Source: Stenotrophomonas aracearum
Lineage (GTDB): Bacteria > Pseudomonadota > Gammaproteobacteria > Xanthomonadales > Xanthomonadaceae
Length of the DNA stretch: 64,000 bases
Assembly (NCBI RefSeq): GCF_031834615.1
Contig: NZ_CP115543.1
Span: forward strand, 186,001 to 250,000
Direction of reading: 5' to 3'
Part shown: positions 48,471 through 57,498 of the stretch, piece by piece
How positions within the stretch are numbered: the stretch's first letter is position 1
Layout of the letters: each line of letters starts with the position of its first letter
The notes under the pieces: generated by a model
Database searches by the model: none
Told to the model about the DNA's origin: nothing
Seen by the model: only the letters and a program-made list of their open reading frames with translations
Position numbers and translations under genes: made by a program

Positions 48471-48578
48471 GCAGTCTTCCTTGTCGCCCGCGCCGGTGCA
48501 TTCACGAGCTGGCGGGCGCTCAGGCGTACAGCATCGCTCGCCGCCCAAGGGACCTGCAAGGCCGGAACCGACCCCTGT

Positions 48579-49355
48579 TCAGCAACCTGCGCCGGTGGTG
48601 ATCGCAGCGTGTGCGGCCGTCGCCAGTTGGGCCGGCATCGGGCCGTCGGCCAGGCGTACCCGGGCGATGCCGGCCTCCTGCGCGAGCGCCACCAGGCGTG
48701 GGCTGGCGGCCACTACCTGCTGGCTGTGCAGGCGCGCCAGCAGGTCTTCCGGAAGCTGCTCCAGCAACAGACCCAAGGCCTCGGCACTGCTGAGCGCCAG
48801 CACCCACGGGAAGGGTTGGCGACGCAGGCGCTGCAGCTGGCGGGGTGGCAGGCGCAGCGGCTGGCGGCGGTAGACGTCCACCCGCTGCAGCTTGGCGCCA
48901 CGGTCCTGCAGGGTCTGCGCGATGATCCCGCGCCCGCCCGGGGCGGTCACCAGCGCCGCGCGCAGGCCCTGCAGCTGGGCCAGGGCAGGCAGGTCGAGCA
49001 GGCCCTCGCTGTCCATCCGCTGCGGTGCCTGTATATCGGTAGCGCCGTGCGCGCGCAGCGCCGCAGCAGTGCCAGCGCCCACCGCCAGCCAGGTGCCGGG
49101 GTGCGGCGCATCCAGCGGCACCAGCCGCGCCGCCGCGTGCACGGCGGCCGGGCTGCTGAACACGACCCGGTCGTTGCCCAGCGCCTGGGCCAACGCGGCA
49201 CGGGTGGCGTCATCGCGCTGCGCCACCAAAGCCCAGGGCGAAAGGCCCAGCACCTGCGCGCCCAGCGGTGCCGCAGCGCGGCGCAGCGCCGCGTGCTGGC
49301 CGCGCGGGCGCAGCGAGAGCAGGGTCCATTCCGGCACATGTGCGGGGCGCTTCAT
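48579..49355 (-). CDS. hemD: Uroporphyrinogen-III synthase
   Basis: A 258-residue HemD domain with the family pattern: LSLRPRGQHAALRR opening, DRVVFSSPAAVHAA, AVGAGTAAALRAHG, VTAPGGRGIIAQTL and ALSSAEALGLLLEQ. It closes hydroxymethylbilane to uroporphyrinogen III. ATG 49355 was chosen; ATG 49364 is an alternative. hemC is not in the window. First gene of hemDXY, divergent from the YiiD_C-like gene. Confidence 0.88.
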   Translation of the reverse strand: MKRPAHVPEWTLLSLRPRGQHAALRRAAAPLGAQVLGLSPWALVAQRDDATRAALAQALGNDRVVFSSPAAVHAAARLVPLDAPHPGTWLAVGAGTAAALRAHGATDIQAPQRMDSEGLLDLPALAQLQGLRAALVTAPGGRGIIAQTLQDRGAKLQRVDVYRRQPLRLPPRQLQRLRRQPFPWVLALSSAEALGLLLEQLPEDLLARLHSQQVVAASPRLVALAQEAGIARVRLADGPMPAQLATAAHAAITTGAGC

Positions 49356-49398
49356 TGCGGGCATTATGCGAGGCCTTCGCCGTAACGTCGCCGTACCG

Positions 49399-49869
49399 AT
49401 GTCCGAATCCGATTCCCCCACCGCGCACCTGGCCGCCCTGCAGCAGGTCCTGGAGCGCATGCCGCCGGTCGCGGCCATGCAGATCCGCGTGGATGGCTAT
49501 TCAGAAGGCGTGCTCTCCCTGCGCGCGCCGCTGGCCGCCAACGTCAACGACAAGGGCAACGCCTTCGGCGGCAGCCTGTCCTCGGCCCTCACCCTGAGCG
49601 GCTGGGCGCTGGTCACCCTGCGCCTGCGCCTGGCCGGGTTCGACGCCGATGTGTACGTGGCCGACAGCCACGTGCGCTATCTGGCCCCGGTCTACGAGGA
49701 CCTGCAGGCCCAGGCCCAGGCCGCCGACGAGGCCGACTGGGAGGCGTTCCTGGCCACCTTCGCCCAGCGCGGCAAGGCCCGCATCGAGGTGGTGGCCCGC
49801 CAGCCCGGCGAGGCCGGAAAACCCGCAGCTGAACTGAGCGGACGTTTCGTTGCCTTCGCAAGGCGGTAG
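49399..49869 (+). CDS. YiiD C-terminal-type thioesterase-like protein
   Basis: A 156-residue single hotdog-like domain: AANVNDKGNAFGGSLSSALTLSGWALVTL is typical of the YiiD_C (putative thioesterase) family. No signal peptide. ATG 49399 is the first start after the divergent hemD promoter region. Substrate unknown. Confidence 0.8.
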   Translation: MSESDSPTAHLAALQQVLERMPPVAAMQIRVDGYSEGVLSLRAPLAANVNDKGNAFGGSLSSALTLSGWALVTLRLRLAGFDADVYVADSHVRYLAPVYEDLQAQAQAADEADWEAFLATFAQRGKARIEVVARQPGEAGKPAAELSGRFVAFARR

Positions 49870-49899
49870 GATGGGCGCCTTGCCGATTGGGGAATTCGC

Positions 49900-50337
49900 A
49901 TGCGCCGTACCTTCCAGATCCTGCTGTTGAGCCTGCTGGCACTGACCAGCATGTCCGTGCTGGCCGCCGACCCGAAGAAGATCACCAAGGGCCAGCGCAA
50001 GCAGCTGGAAGAGATCCAGATCAAGTACGACTCCACCATGCGCTGGGGCACCGTGGAAGACGCGCTGCCCTACCTGGACCCGGAAAAGGCCAAGGAGCAC
50101 CCGCTCACCGACCTGGAGCTGAGCCGCTTCGAGCAGGTGAAGATCTCCAGCTATCGTGCCGGCGAGAACGTCCCGCTGCCGGACGGCACCATCGGCCGCA
50201 ACGCCGAAGTCCGGGTCATCAACCTCAATACCCAGTCCGAGCGCACCGCCCGGGTCCGCGAGATCTGGCGCTGGGACGCCGAGGACAAGCGCTGGCTGCA
50301 GGCCAACGGCCTTCCGGACCTCTGGCAGGACCGCTGA
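49900..50337 (+). CDS. Exported protein of unknown function
   Basis: 145 residues with a clear signal peptide (cleavage after VLAA, ~residue 22). The mature part is basic then acidic, with WGTVEDALPYLDPEK and EIWRWDAEDKRWLQ. No family recognised with certainty. It lies 30 bp downstream of the YiiD_C-like gene. Confidence 0.75.
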   Translation: MRRTFQILLLSLLALTSMSVLAADPKKITKGQRKQLEEIQIKYDSTMRWGTVEDALPYLDPEKAKEHPLTDLELSRFEQVKISSYRAGENVPLPDGTIGRNAEVRVINLNTQSERTARVREIWRWDAEDKRWLQANGLPDLWQDR

Positions 50338-50416
50338 GCCCCCGTCGGGGCCCCGCAGGGCGCCGGTTCGCCCGCATGTGCGACAATCGGCGCCCGCTTA
50401 TCGACCCGTGATCTGA

Positions 50417-50854
50417 GTGAATTACGAAGAGCTGCTGGCCTTTGCCGGCCGAAACCCGATGTTGTCGATGGCCTTCGTGGGCCTGACCGTAGCCATCCTC
50501 GTCACCGAGGTGCGTCGCCTCATGCGCGGCTACAAGTCGATCAAACCGGCTGAACTGACCCAGCTGATGAATGCCGGCGGCGCGGTCGTGGTCGACCTGT
50601 CTGCGGGCACCGATTTCGAAAAGGGCCACATTGCCGGCAGCCGCAACGTGCAGCCTGCCCAGTTCGGGCCGGAGCACAAGCTGGTGGTCAACGCGAAGCA
50701 GAAGCCGGTGGTGCTGGTGTGCCGCACCGGTACCGCCTCGGAAACCGCCGCCAAGGCGCTGAAGAAAGCCGGTTTCGAGCAGGTCCACGTGCTCGATGGG
50801 GGCCTGCCTGCCTGGCAGCAGGCCGAGCTGCCGCTGGTCAAGGGCCGCAACTAA
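50417..50854 (+). CDS. Membrane-anchored rhodanese-like protein (YibN type)
   Basis: 145 residues starting at GTG 50417: one N-terminal membrane helix (~14-32), then a rhodanese domain with FEKGHIAGSRNV and the active-site loop VCRTGTAS containing the catalytic Cys. A TACAAT-like -10 (GACAATCGG, ~50,391) lies upstream. Neighbours secB and gpsA give the yibN-secB-gpsA order known in enterobacteria (grxC absent). Confidence 0.9.
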   Translation: MNYEELLAFAGRNPMLSMAFVGLTVAILVTEVRRLMRGYKSIKPAELTQLMNAGGAVVVDLSAGTDFEKGHIAGSRNVQPAQFGPEHKLVVNAKQKPVVLVCRTGTASETAAKALKKAGFEQVHVLDGGLPAWQQAELPLVKGRN

Positions 50855-50959
50855 TTTGACGGATTTGGCCGGCACGCCTTGTGCGCGCCCGCACACGCCC
50901 CCATCGCAGGGCATGTAACAATCCATTACTACTGCATTTATTTTTTGGAGCATCAGGAA

Positions 50960-51478
50960 ATGTCCGAAGACACCATCACCAACGGCGCTGTCGCGCCGGC
51001 CGACGCCGCCACCGGCCCCGCGTTCACCGTCGAGAAGATCTACGTCAAGGACGTTTCCTTCGAGTCCCCGAACGCCCCGGGCGTGTTCAACGAAGCCGTC
51101 CAGCCGGAACTGCAGCTCAACCTCAACCAGCGCGTGCAGCGCCTGGGCGAGAGCGCCTTCGAAGTGGTGCTGGCCGTGACCCTGACCTGCAAGGCTGGCG
51201 ACAAGACCGCCTATGTGGCCGAAGTGCAGCAGGCTGGCGTGTTCGGCCTGGTCGGGCTGGACCCGCAGTCCATCGACGTGCTGCTCGGCACCCAGTGCCC
51301 GAACATCCTGTTCCCGTACGTGCGTTCGCTGGTGAGCGAGCTGATCCAGGCTGGCGGCTTCCCGCCGTTCTTCCTGCAGCCGATCAACTTTGAAGGCCTG
51401 TACGCCGAAACCCTGCGCCAGCGCCAGGAACAGGGCGAAACCTCGCTCGCCGATTCCGAGCCGGCCGGCAACGCCTGA
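50960..51478 (+). CDS. secB: Protein-export chaperone SecB
   Basis: 172 residues with the SecB core: [17 protein letters not shown] near residue 24, [33 protein letters not shown] and [13 protein letters not shown]. The tetramer holds preproteins unfolded and delivers them to SecA. ATG 50960 follows GGAG in an AT-rich leader. Acidic N-terminal extension of ~20 residues. Confidence 0.97.
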   Translation: MSEDTITNGAVAPADAATGPAFTVEKIYVKDVSFESPNAPGVFNEAVQPELQLNLNQRVQRLGESAFEVVLAVTLTCKAGDKTAYVAEVQQAGVFGLVGLDPQSIDVLLGTQCPNILFPYVRSLVSELIQAGGFPPFFLQPINFEGLYAETLRQRQEQGETSLADSEPAGNA

Positions 51479-51498
51479 TCGGCGCTGCAGTGGTACCG

Positions 51499-52524
51499 AT
51501 GAACGACACCGCAGACAAGATCGCCGTTCTCGGCGCAGGCTCCTGGGGCACCGCCCTGGCGAGCCTGCTGGCGCGGCACGGGAAACAGACCGTGCTGTGG
51601 GGGCGCGACGCGGCGATGGTGGACGCCATCGACCAGCGCCACGAGAACACCCGTTACCTGCCGGGCATTCCGCTGCCGGAATCGCTGCGTGCCACCACCG
51701 ACCTGGCTGCGGCCGTCGAAGGCGCCACGTGGATCCTGGTGGTGGTGCCGTCGCACGCCTTCGGTGAAACCGTGCGCGCGCTGGCGCCGCTGCGTCCGGC
51801 CAACGCCGGCGTGGCGTGGGCGACCAAGGGCTTCGAGCCGGGCTCCGGCCGTTTCCTGCACGAAGTCGCGCGCGAGGTCCTCGGACCGGACGTGCCGCTG
51901 GCGGTAGTAACCGGCCCGTCGTTCGCCAAGGAAGTCACCCAGGGCCTGCCGACCGCCATCACCGTGCACGGTGATGACGCCGAGTTCGCCCAGCAGGTGG
52001 CCGAAGCCATGCACGGCCCCGCCTTCCGCGCCTACACCGGCGACGACATGGTCGGTGCCGAGCTCGGTGGCGCCATGAAGAACGTGCTGGCCGTGGCGAC
52101 CGGCGTGGCCGATGGCATGCAGCTGGGCCTCAACGCCCGTGCCGGCCTGATCACCCGCGGGTTGAATGAAATGCTGCGCCTGGCGGCCGCGATCGGCGCC
52201 AAGCCGGAAACCCTGATGGGCCTGGCTGGCCTGGGCGACCTGGTGCTGACCTGCACCGGCGACCTCTCGCGCAACCGTCGTCTCGGCCTCGCGCTGGGAC
52301 GCGGCCAGAGCCTGCAGGACGCCGTTCGCGAAATCGGCCAGGTGGTCGAATCGGTGCAGACCGCCGACGAAGTCATGCGCCAGGCCCGCCGCCACGGCAT
52401 CGACCTGCCGATCTCGGACCGGGTCCGCGCCGTACTGCACGGCCAACAGACCCCGGAAGAAGGCCTGCGCGCGCTGCTGGCGCGAGAGCAGAAGCCGGAG
52501 TATCCGGATACGCTGTTCAAATGA
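51499..52524 (+). CDS. gpsA: Glycerol-3-phosphate dehydrogenase [NAD(P)+]
   Basis: 341 residues: nucleotide-binding [14 protein letters not shown] at residues ~12-25, GPSFAKEV, and the catalytic-domain [20 protein letters not shown]. It makes sn-glycerol-3-phosphate for phospholipid synthesis. It lies 20 bp after secB; strong terminator follows. Confidence 0.96.
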   Translation: MNDTADKIAVLGAGSWGTALASLLARHGKQTVLWGRDAAMVDAIDQRHENTRYLPGIPLPESLRATTDLAAAVEGATWILVVVPSHAFGETVRALAPLRPANAGVAWATKGFEPGSGRFLHEVAREVLGPDVPLAVVTGPSFAKEVTQGLPTAITVHGDDAEFAQQVAEAMHGPAFRAYTGDDMVGAELGGAMKNVLAVATGVADGMQLGLNARAGLITRGLNEMLRLAAAIGAKPETLMGLAGLGDLVLTCTGDLSRNRRLGLALGRGQSLQDAVREIGQVVESVQTADEVMRQARRHGIDLPISDRVRAVLHGQQTPEEGLRALLAREQKPEYPDTLFK

Positions 52525-52533
52525 TGCAAAAAG

Positions 52534-52560
52534 AAAACCCGGCGAAAGCCGGGTTTTTTT
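52534..52560 (+). terminator. Terminator after gpsA
   Basis: AAAACCCGGC-GAAA-GCCGGGTTTT followed by T-run (52534-52560): 10-bp stem with a stable GAAA loop. Confidence 0.93.
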
Positions 52561-52638
52561 TGAAGCGCGATCACAACACGATCCCGGTTCAACTACTTGC
52601 AATGCCGCGCGCCGGCTGGCCACGCAGAATGTGGCGCA

Positions 52639-52833
52639 ATGAATGACTTCTCGAACCGCAAACAACCAACACGTGACCAGGCAATCGAAGCTTGGTTGCG
52701 CGACTGCGTGCTTCCAGCGGCGCGCGCGCTTGAGGCCGACCCAACCCAAGCCATATCCCTGGAAGATGCCCGCAAGTATCTGGCCAAGCGAAGAGCCGAA
52801 CGCTGCCCGGCCGTTCGGAACCCCAACTGGTAG
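52639..52833 (+). CDS. Orphan type II antitoxin-like protein, gene running into a SMAG repeat
   Basis: 64 codons from ATG 52639. The sequence AIEAWLRDCVLPAARALEADPTQ and SLEDARKYLAKRRAE resembles antitoxins that pair with ParE/RelE-type toxins (W-L-R then V-x-P, ADPxxAI/L, D-x-x-R). No toxin gene follows. The last ~10 residues (CPAVRNPNW) and the TAG stop (52831-52833) come from repeat sequence: the stop is the TAG of a SMAG GTAG head. Probably a remnant of a toxin-antitoxin pair. Confidence 0.55.
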   Translation: MNDFSNRKQPTRDQAIEAWLRDCVLPAARALEADPTQAISLEDARKYLAKRRAERCPAVRNPNW

Positions 52834-52853
52834 AGCCGGGCCCTGCCCGGCTG
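52830..52853 (+). repeat. SMAG-type repeat
   Basis: GTAGA then GCCGGGC-CCT-GCCCGGC (52835-52851), followed by TGCTCGGAACCCCAA. The same tail (TTCGGAACCCCAA) occurs just upstream at 52814, implying a decayed neighbour copy inside the antitoxin ORF end. Confidence 0.8.
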
Positions 52854-52881
52854 CTCGGAACCCCAAAACCGCCTATCCCAA

Positions 52882-52912
52882 AAAAGCGAAGCCCGGCGGA
52901 GGGCCGGGCTTC
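52882..52912 (-). terminator. Terminator of the Ax21-family gene
   Basis: 10-bp stem GAAGCCCGGC (52888-52897) with GCCGGGCTTC (52903-52912); on the minus strand it is followed by GCTTTTTT. Confidence 0.9.
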
Positions 52913-52969
52913 ATGACGCGTGGGAGAGAGGTCACACGCCATCCAACAACGTACCGTTGTCTTGTTGCA

Positions 52970-53545
52970 TTACCAGGTGAAGCGCGGGCCCACGAACCAT
53001 TCCTTGTCGCCGCCCTTGGCCAGCTTCACTTCGCCGCTCAGGCCCCAGTTCTGGTTGAACTTGGCCTGGGCGCCCACGCGGCCGTAGAACTCGCCGTCCG
53101 GGTTGATGCCGTGCTTCTTGCTGAAATCTTCGTAGCCCGCCAGCGCGTAGCCTTCGATCATCGGGGTGAATGCGGTGCGCACGCCGACTTCGGTGGCGTA
53201 GCCGTTGAAGTCCAGGCCGTGCTTCGGATCGAACTTCTGGTACGCGACGCGAGCCACCAGGTCGGTGGTCGGCGCGATGCCGTAGTTGTAGCCGACGCCC
53301 ACGCGCCACTGGTCAACGTCGGCGTTGCCGCGCTTGGTTTCCTGCGAGTTGTAATCGCCAAAGACGTGGAAGTTCGGCGCAATGGCAACCGAGCCCTTCG
53401 CGGCCCAACCATCAGCGTCGCCACCCTTGGCGTCAGTGTTCACGTAGCCGCCTTCAACGTAGTTGTAAGACAGGCCATCGGCGGCCGAAGCAGCGAACGG
53501 CAGTGCAGCGACCAGACCCAGGGCAAGCAGGGAAGACTTCATCAT
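52970..53545 (-). CDS. Ax21/Omp1X-family outer-membrane protein
   Basis: A 191-residue small beta-barrel-like protein: signal peptide to ~residue 22 (ASA-ADG), then GLSYNYVEGGYV, NFHVFGDYNSQ, WRVGVGYNYG and terminal GPRFTW (C-terminal Trp/Phe for BAM recognition). Matches the Ax21 family of Xanthomonas/Stenotrophomonas. Published quorum-signal and XA21-elicitor roles for Ax21 were withdrawn, so only an outer-membrane role is stated here. ATG 53545 is 10 nt after AAAAAAGG; the GTG at 53554 is too close to it. Confidence 0.85.
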   Translation of the reverse strand: MMKSSLLALGLVAALPFAASAADGLSYNYVEGGYVNTDAKGGDADGWAAKGSVAIAPNFHVFGDYNSQETKRGNADVDQWRVGVGYNYGIAPTTDLVARVAYQKFDPKHGLDFNGYATEVGVRTAFTPMIEGYALAGYEDFSKKHGINPDGEFYGRVGAQAKFNQNWGLSGEVKLAKGGDKEWFVGPRFTW

Positions 53546-53677
53546 CGGGAACACACCTTTTTTATTTTGGTTTTGCCGGCCGCCCCCTCTGGGGGAGGGG
53601 AGAGAGAAGGGCGGTCGACAGGTGTAAATTATCCGTTAGCCGACCTAATCGACCCTGAATATTGAACTGACCGGTAC

Positions 53678-53860
53678 ATGAATAAGGTGCGCGTTCAGGA
53701 AACTATTCCGCGGAACAATGAGCACGCAAGAACCATCGCACGCTTCTGGTCCCGACCCAAGGACAAGGAAGAACTGCTTTTCGTACTGACAACGTCGTCG
53801 AGTGACACGGCAAGAGCACAGGCCATGGCCTCCATGGCGCTGGTCGACAAGGTCAAGTAG
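53678..53860 (+). CDS. Small protein of unknown function
   Basis: 60 residues from ATG 53678, basic at the N-terminus, with KDKEELLFVLTTSSSDTARAQAM and ending in a short helix. The stop codon is directly adjacent to the stop of the convergent rof gene. No family recognised; lower GC than neighbours. It may be genuine but evidence is limited to an open frame and position. Confidence 0.4.
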   Translation: MNKVRVQETIPRNNEHARTIARFWSRPKDKEELLFVLTTSSSDTARAQAMASMALVDKVK

Positions 53861-54118
53861 TCATTCAGATCGAATCTGATGTGACTGCAACCGCACGCCA
53901 TCAACACTGACGATGGCGTCCAGCCGGATCCGGCTGCCGTCGTCCAGCAACATGTGTTCCTCACCGTTGTGGGCCTGCAGGTCAGTGATGCGCGCTTGCG
54001 CGGTCTGCTGCTGGCCGGAACTGTCGAGGTACTCGATCGCCACACGGCGGCCAGTGGTCGCCGTTGCCTCAAGCACGTCGTGGAACTCGCAATCGATGGG
54101 AACGTAGGTAGCGTTCAT
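53861..54118 (-). CDS. rof: Rho-binding antiterminator (Rof/YaeO family)
   Basis: 85 residues: MNATYVPIDCEFHDVLE, then RVAIEYLDSSG, ITDLQ, EEHMLLDDGSRIRLDAI. This follows E. coli Rof (YxPIxCxxxDxLE; a small Sm-like beta barrel that binds Rho and inhibits termination). ATG 54118 gives the family length. Confidence 0.82.
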   Translation of the reverse strand: MNATYVPIDCEFHDVLEATATTGRRVAIEYLDSSGQQQTAQARITDLQAHNGEEHMLLDDGSRIRLDAIVSVDGVRLQSHQIRSE

Positions 54119-54177
54119 TGCCGCAGTCTCCTCAGATTGTGCTGGCCGGAAACACCGGCCAGCCCGTTGTACATCCT

Positions 54178-54714
54178 TCAACGCAACTTCACGCCCGGGA
54201 AGTCCACCGGCACCGCGAACGCCACGTTGACGTAGTTGGTGAACAGGTTCAACGCAATGTGCGCCAGGATCTCCACGATCTCTTCGTCGTTGAAGCCCAC
54301 GCTGCGCAGCTGCGCCACGTCGCTGTCGTCGATCTGGCCGCGGCCTTCCACCACGCGCAGCGCGAAGTGCAGCGCCGCAGCCGTCTTCGGATCGTCCGAC
54401 TCGCCGCCCTGCGCGGCGCTCATTTCCTGGCTGCTGGCGCCCGCCTTGCGGCCCAGTGCGGTGTGCGCGGCCAGGCAGTACTCGCAGGCATTGCGGTTGG
54501 CGATGGCCACGGCGATCTTTTCGCCCAGCGCGGCCGGGATGACGCCGCCGCCGAGGGCGCCGAACGAACCCCACATGCTCTTCAGCGCGGCGGTGGAATT
54601 GGCCACGGCGCGGAACATGTTCGGGGTGGCACCGAAGGCGGAATGGATCTGACCGAGCAGGGCCTGGCGTTCGCCGGTGGTGTCCTGGGGGGTGACAAGG
54701 GGGATACGGGACAT
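54178..54714 (-). CDS. AhpD-like carboxymuconolactone-decarboxylase-family protein
   Basis: 178 residues with the peroxidase-related CMD core: the redox CxxC plus His in ACEYCLAAHTALG, preceded by GEKIAVAIANRN. Such proteins act as alkylhydroperoxidase-like reductases. It is divergent from the AraC regulator, its probable controller. Confidence 0.88.
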   Translation of the reverse strand: MSRIPLVTPQDTTGERQALLGQIHSAFGATPNMFRAVANSTAALKSMWGSFGALGGGVIPAALGEKIAVAIANRNACEYCLAAHTALGRKAGASSQEMSAAQGGESDDPKTAAALHFALRVVEGRGQIDDSDVAQLRSVGFNDEEIVEILAHIALNLFTNYVNVAFAVPVDFPGVKLR

Positions 54715-54797
54715 GGCTTGGATTCCTGTTGAGTGCCGGCGCGGTGTGGCCGGTTGATGGGCATAATAGGAACCCGTTCGGGACGTTTGGTGTCTGT

Positions 54798-55682
54798 ATG
54801 TCGCTGATAGATGTCAATTCGTCCATTACGTCGATTGACCGGCTCAGCCCGGTGCTGGAGCGCTTCCGGGTCGACGCCACCCTGTTCCATGCCGGCCCGC
54901 TGTGCGGCCACCAGACCTTCGACGCCCAGCCCGGGCGTGGATTTCTGCACGTGCTGCGCCGGGGCGAAATGGATCTGCTGTACCGCGACGGCAAGCAGCT
55001 GGCCAGAACCCACCTGTGCGAAGCCACGTTGCTGCTGTTCCCGCGCGCGGTGCACCACGAGTTCATCAACCCGCCGGTGGACGGCTCCGACTTCACCTGC
55101 GCCACGCTCGATTTCGACGGTGGGCTGCGCAACCCGATCGTGCAGTCGCTGCCGGATGTGATCCTGCTGCCGTTGCAGGCCATCGACGGACTGCAGGCCA
55201 CGCTGGACCTGCTTTTCGCCGAGTCCGACCGCACCCGCTGCGGTTCGCGTCTGCTCGCCAACCGGTTGTTCGAAGTGGTGCTGATCCAGGTACTGCGCTG
55301 GATCATCGATCACCCCGAACAGGCGCAGGTCTCGCCCGGCATGATGCTGGGCTTGTCCGACCCGCGCCTGGCCAAAGCGTTGATGGCGGTGCACGCCGCG
55401 CCCGACGCAGAGTGGACGCTGGAGCGCATGGCCGCGCTGGCCGGCATGTCGCGCAGTGCGTTCGCGGCCGCGTTCAAGACCGCTACCGGCACCACGCCGG
55501 CGGCGTATTCGCTGGACTGGAAGCTCAACGTGGCCACGTCATTGCTGCGTGCCGGTCGCCCGGTGAAGCAGGTGGCACTGGAGTTGGGCTTCGCCGATGC
55601 ACCGACGTTCTCGCGCGCCTTCCGCCGCCGCACCGGTGACTCGCCGCGCGAGGGGTTGAACACGCGCGGCGAAGCAGGTTGA
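54798..55682 (+). CDS. AraC-family transcriptional regulator
   Basis: 294 residues: N-terminal cupin-type sensing domain (residues ~20-170) and a C-terminal double helix-turn-helix (ERMAALAGMSRSAFAAAFK; KQVALELGFADAPTFSRAFRRRTG). The start at ATG 54798 sits 83 bp from the divergent CMD-family gene, suggesting it regulates that gene. Its stop nearly meets the convergent hydrolase gene. Confidence 0.9.
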   Translation: MSLIDVNSSITSIDRLSPVLERFRVDATLFHAGPLCGHQTFDAQPGRGFLHVLRRGEMDLLYRDGKQLARTHLCEATLLLFPRAVHHEFINPPVDGSDFTCATLDFDGGLRNPIVQSLPDVILLPLQAIDGLQATLDLLFAESDRTRCGSRLLANRLFEVVLIQVLRWIIDHPEQAQVSPGMMLGLSDPRLAKALMAVHAAPDAEWTLERMAALAGMSRSAFAAAFKTATGTTPAAYSLDWKLNVATSLLRAGRPVKQVALELGFADAPTFSRAFRRRTGDSPREGLNTRGEAG

Positions 55683-55689
55683 GCACGCT

Positions 55690-56619
55690 TTACTTGTTGA
55701 GGAACGCCACCAGCGCAGGCATGGTCTGCTCCGGCGCTTCTTCCATCAGCCAGTGGCCGGAGCCTTTCACCAGCACGCCTTCCACATTGGTATCCACCAA
55801 TTTGGCCTGGTCGATCAGGAACTGGCCACCGGCCTTCTCGCCCGACAGCACCAGCATCGGCATGTGCAGCGGCGTCTTCGCAAAGCCCGCAAAGTCCTTG
55901 GCATCCTGCTCGAATGCCTTGAAGTACTCGAACCCGGCACGCATGCCACCCGGGCGCGCGTATTCGCTCGCGTAGAACTGACGATCCGCCTCGGGCACCG
56001 AATGATTGCGATCAGCCGCGAAGTCATTCCAGAAGTGCTCGAAGTACGTGCGCTCGCGCCCGTCCACCAGCTTCAGCGGTGTCTCGCCATAGAAGTGGAA
56101 GTGCCACAGATCGCGCAGCAGCCACACGTGGGTCCAGTCGCCCACGCCGGGCAGGAACGCATCCATCAGCACGATGCTGTCCACTTCATCGGGATACTGC
56201 GCCGCGTACGCATACGCCACCATCAGCCCGATGTCGTGGCCTACGATCTTCACCTTCGGGTAGCCCAGCGACTTCACCAGCGCGTGGATGTCCTGCGCGA
56301 GCGTCTTCTTGTCGTAGCCACCGTCAGGTTTGGACGACTGGCCCGCACCGCGCAGGTCCGGTGCGATCACTACATGGTTGCCGGCCAGCTGCGGCATCAA
56401 CGGGCGCCACATGTGGCTGGTTTCGGCGTAGCCGTGCAGCAGTACCACCGGCGAGGTGTCGCCCTCGCCAGCCTGCAGGTAATGCAGGGTCACGCCGTTG
56501 ACCTCGGCGTTGTGGCTCTGGATGGCGCCGGCGCCAGCGGCGTGTGCAGTGCCCTGCACGGCCAGCAGCACCAGCAGGGCGCTGGCGGCGCGGCGGAACG
56601 AACGGGAAAGCAGGTTCAT
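55690..56619 (-). CDS. Exported alpha/beta hydrolase (epoxide hydrolase/dehalogenase-like)
   Basis: 309 residues with a signal peptide (to ~28, AHA-AG). Motifs: HGYAETSHMW, DLRGAGQSSKP, nucleophile elbow GHDIG with Asp (as in epoxide hydrolases and haloalkane dehalogenases rather than Ser), and terminal GSGHWLMEEAP with His. Probably periplasmic. It lies 25 bp after the SDR gene on the same strand, likely co-transcribed under the LysR regulator. Confidence 0.88.
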   Translation of the reverse strand: MNLLSRSFRRAASALLVLLAVQGTAHAAGAGAIQSHNAEVNGVTLHYLQAGEGDTSPVVLLHGYAETSHMWRPLMPQLAGNHVVIAPDLRGAGQSSKPDGGYDKKTLAQDIHALVKSLGYPKVKIVGHDIGLMVAYAYAAQYPDEVDSIVLMDAFLPGVGDWTHVWLLRDLWHFHFYGETPLKLVDGRERTYFEHFWNDFAADRNHSVPEADRQFYASEYARPGGMRAGFEYFKAFEQDAKDFAGFAKTPLHMPMLVLSGEKAGGQFLIDQAKLVDTNVEGVLVKGSGHWLMEEAPEQTMPALVAFLNK

Positions 56620-56644
56620 GACAGTCTCCGAGGGATGAACAGGG

Positions 56645-57394
56645 TTACAGCTGGCTCATGCCGCCGTCGGCAATGATCTCGGTGCCGACGATGTAGGCCG
56701 ATTCAGGCGAAGAAAGGTGCAGCACGGTGGCGGCGATCTCTTCCGGCGTGCCGAAGCGGCCCAGCGGAATCTGGCTCTGGATCTGCGCGGCGGTGGCATC
56801 CAGCGCGGCCTTGTCCAGGCCGAGCTTTCCGTAGATCGGTGTGCTCACCGGGCCCGGGCTGAGTACGTTCACGCGCACGCCGCGCGGCAGCAGTTCGGCA
56901 GAGAGCGTCTTGGCCAGCGAAATCACGGCCGCCTTGCTCGCTGCATACACCGAACTGTTCGGCATGCCGATGCGCGCGTTGATCGAGCCGTTGATCAGCA
57001 CCGAGGCGCCGCTGTTGAGCAGCGGCAGCAGTGCCTGCAGCTGGAAGTACGGGCCCTTGATGTTGGTGTTGAAGGTCAGGTCCCACAGTGCTTCGTCCAC
57101 GTCCGGGTAGGCGGCGAATTTGGCCGCGCCGGCGTTGAGGAACACCGCGTCCAGCCGTACCTGCTGGTCGGCCAAGGTCGCGGCCAGGGCGCGCGCGGCG
57201 GCGAGGTCGCCGGCGTCGTTCACCACCGCGATGGTGTTGGCACCGAGTGCGGCACGGGCCTGCTCCAGGGCGGCCGCATCACGGCCGGTGATGACCACCC
57301 GGGCGCCCTCGGCGATGAAGGCGTGGGCGGCGGCCAGACCGATGCCGCTGCTGCCGCCGGTGACGAGGACAGTCTTGTTGTTGAAACGGTTCAT
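56645..57394 (-). CDS. Short-chain dehydrogenase/reductase
   Basis: 249 residues: cofactor loop TGGSSGIG, NAG strand (FLNAGAAK), and catalytic Ser-Tyr-Lys with YAASK. GRFGTPEEIAATVLHL and the glycine-rich C-terminus are classical SDR. ATG 57394 has AAGGAGAT upstream. Divergent from LysR gene 57499. Confidence 0.92.
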   Translation of the reverse strand: MNRFNNKTVLVTGGSSGIGLAAAHAFIAEGARVVITGRDAAALEQARAALGANTIAVVNDAGDLAAARALAATLADQQVRLDAVFLNAGAAKFAAYPDVDEALWDLTFNTNIKGPYFQLQALLPLLNSGASVLINGSINARIGMPNSSVYAASKAAVISLAKTLSAELLPRGVRVNVLSPGPVSTPIYGKLGLDKAALDATAAQIQSQIPLGRFGTPEEIAATVLHLSSPESAYIVGTEIIADGGMSQL

Positions 57395-57481
57395 GCTGAT
57401 CTCCTTCGATGGTGGCGTTGTGCCGTGAGCCCATACTGCGCGGGCGTTCCCCTGTTTCCGTGCCACAATCGCGACGAACTC

Positions 57482-57498
57482 GTTCGAAAGGATCGAAC
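57482..57498 (+). promoter_or_regulatory. Palindromic LysR-type box covering the lysR ribosome site
   Basis: GTTCGA-AAGGA-TCGAAC is a perfect 6-bp inverted repeat directly before ATG 57499 and contains a T-N11-A LysR motif. The central AAGGA is also the gene's ribosome-binding site. Confidence 0.6.
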
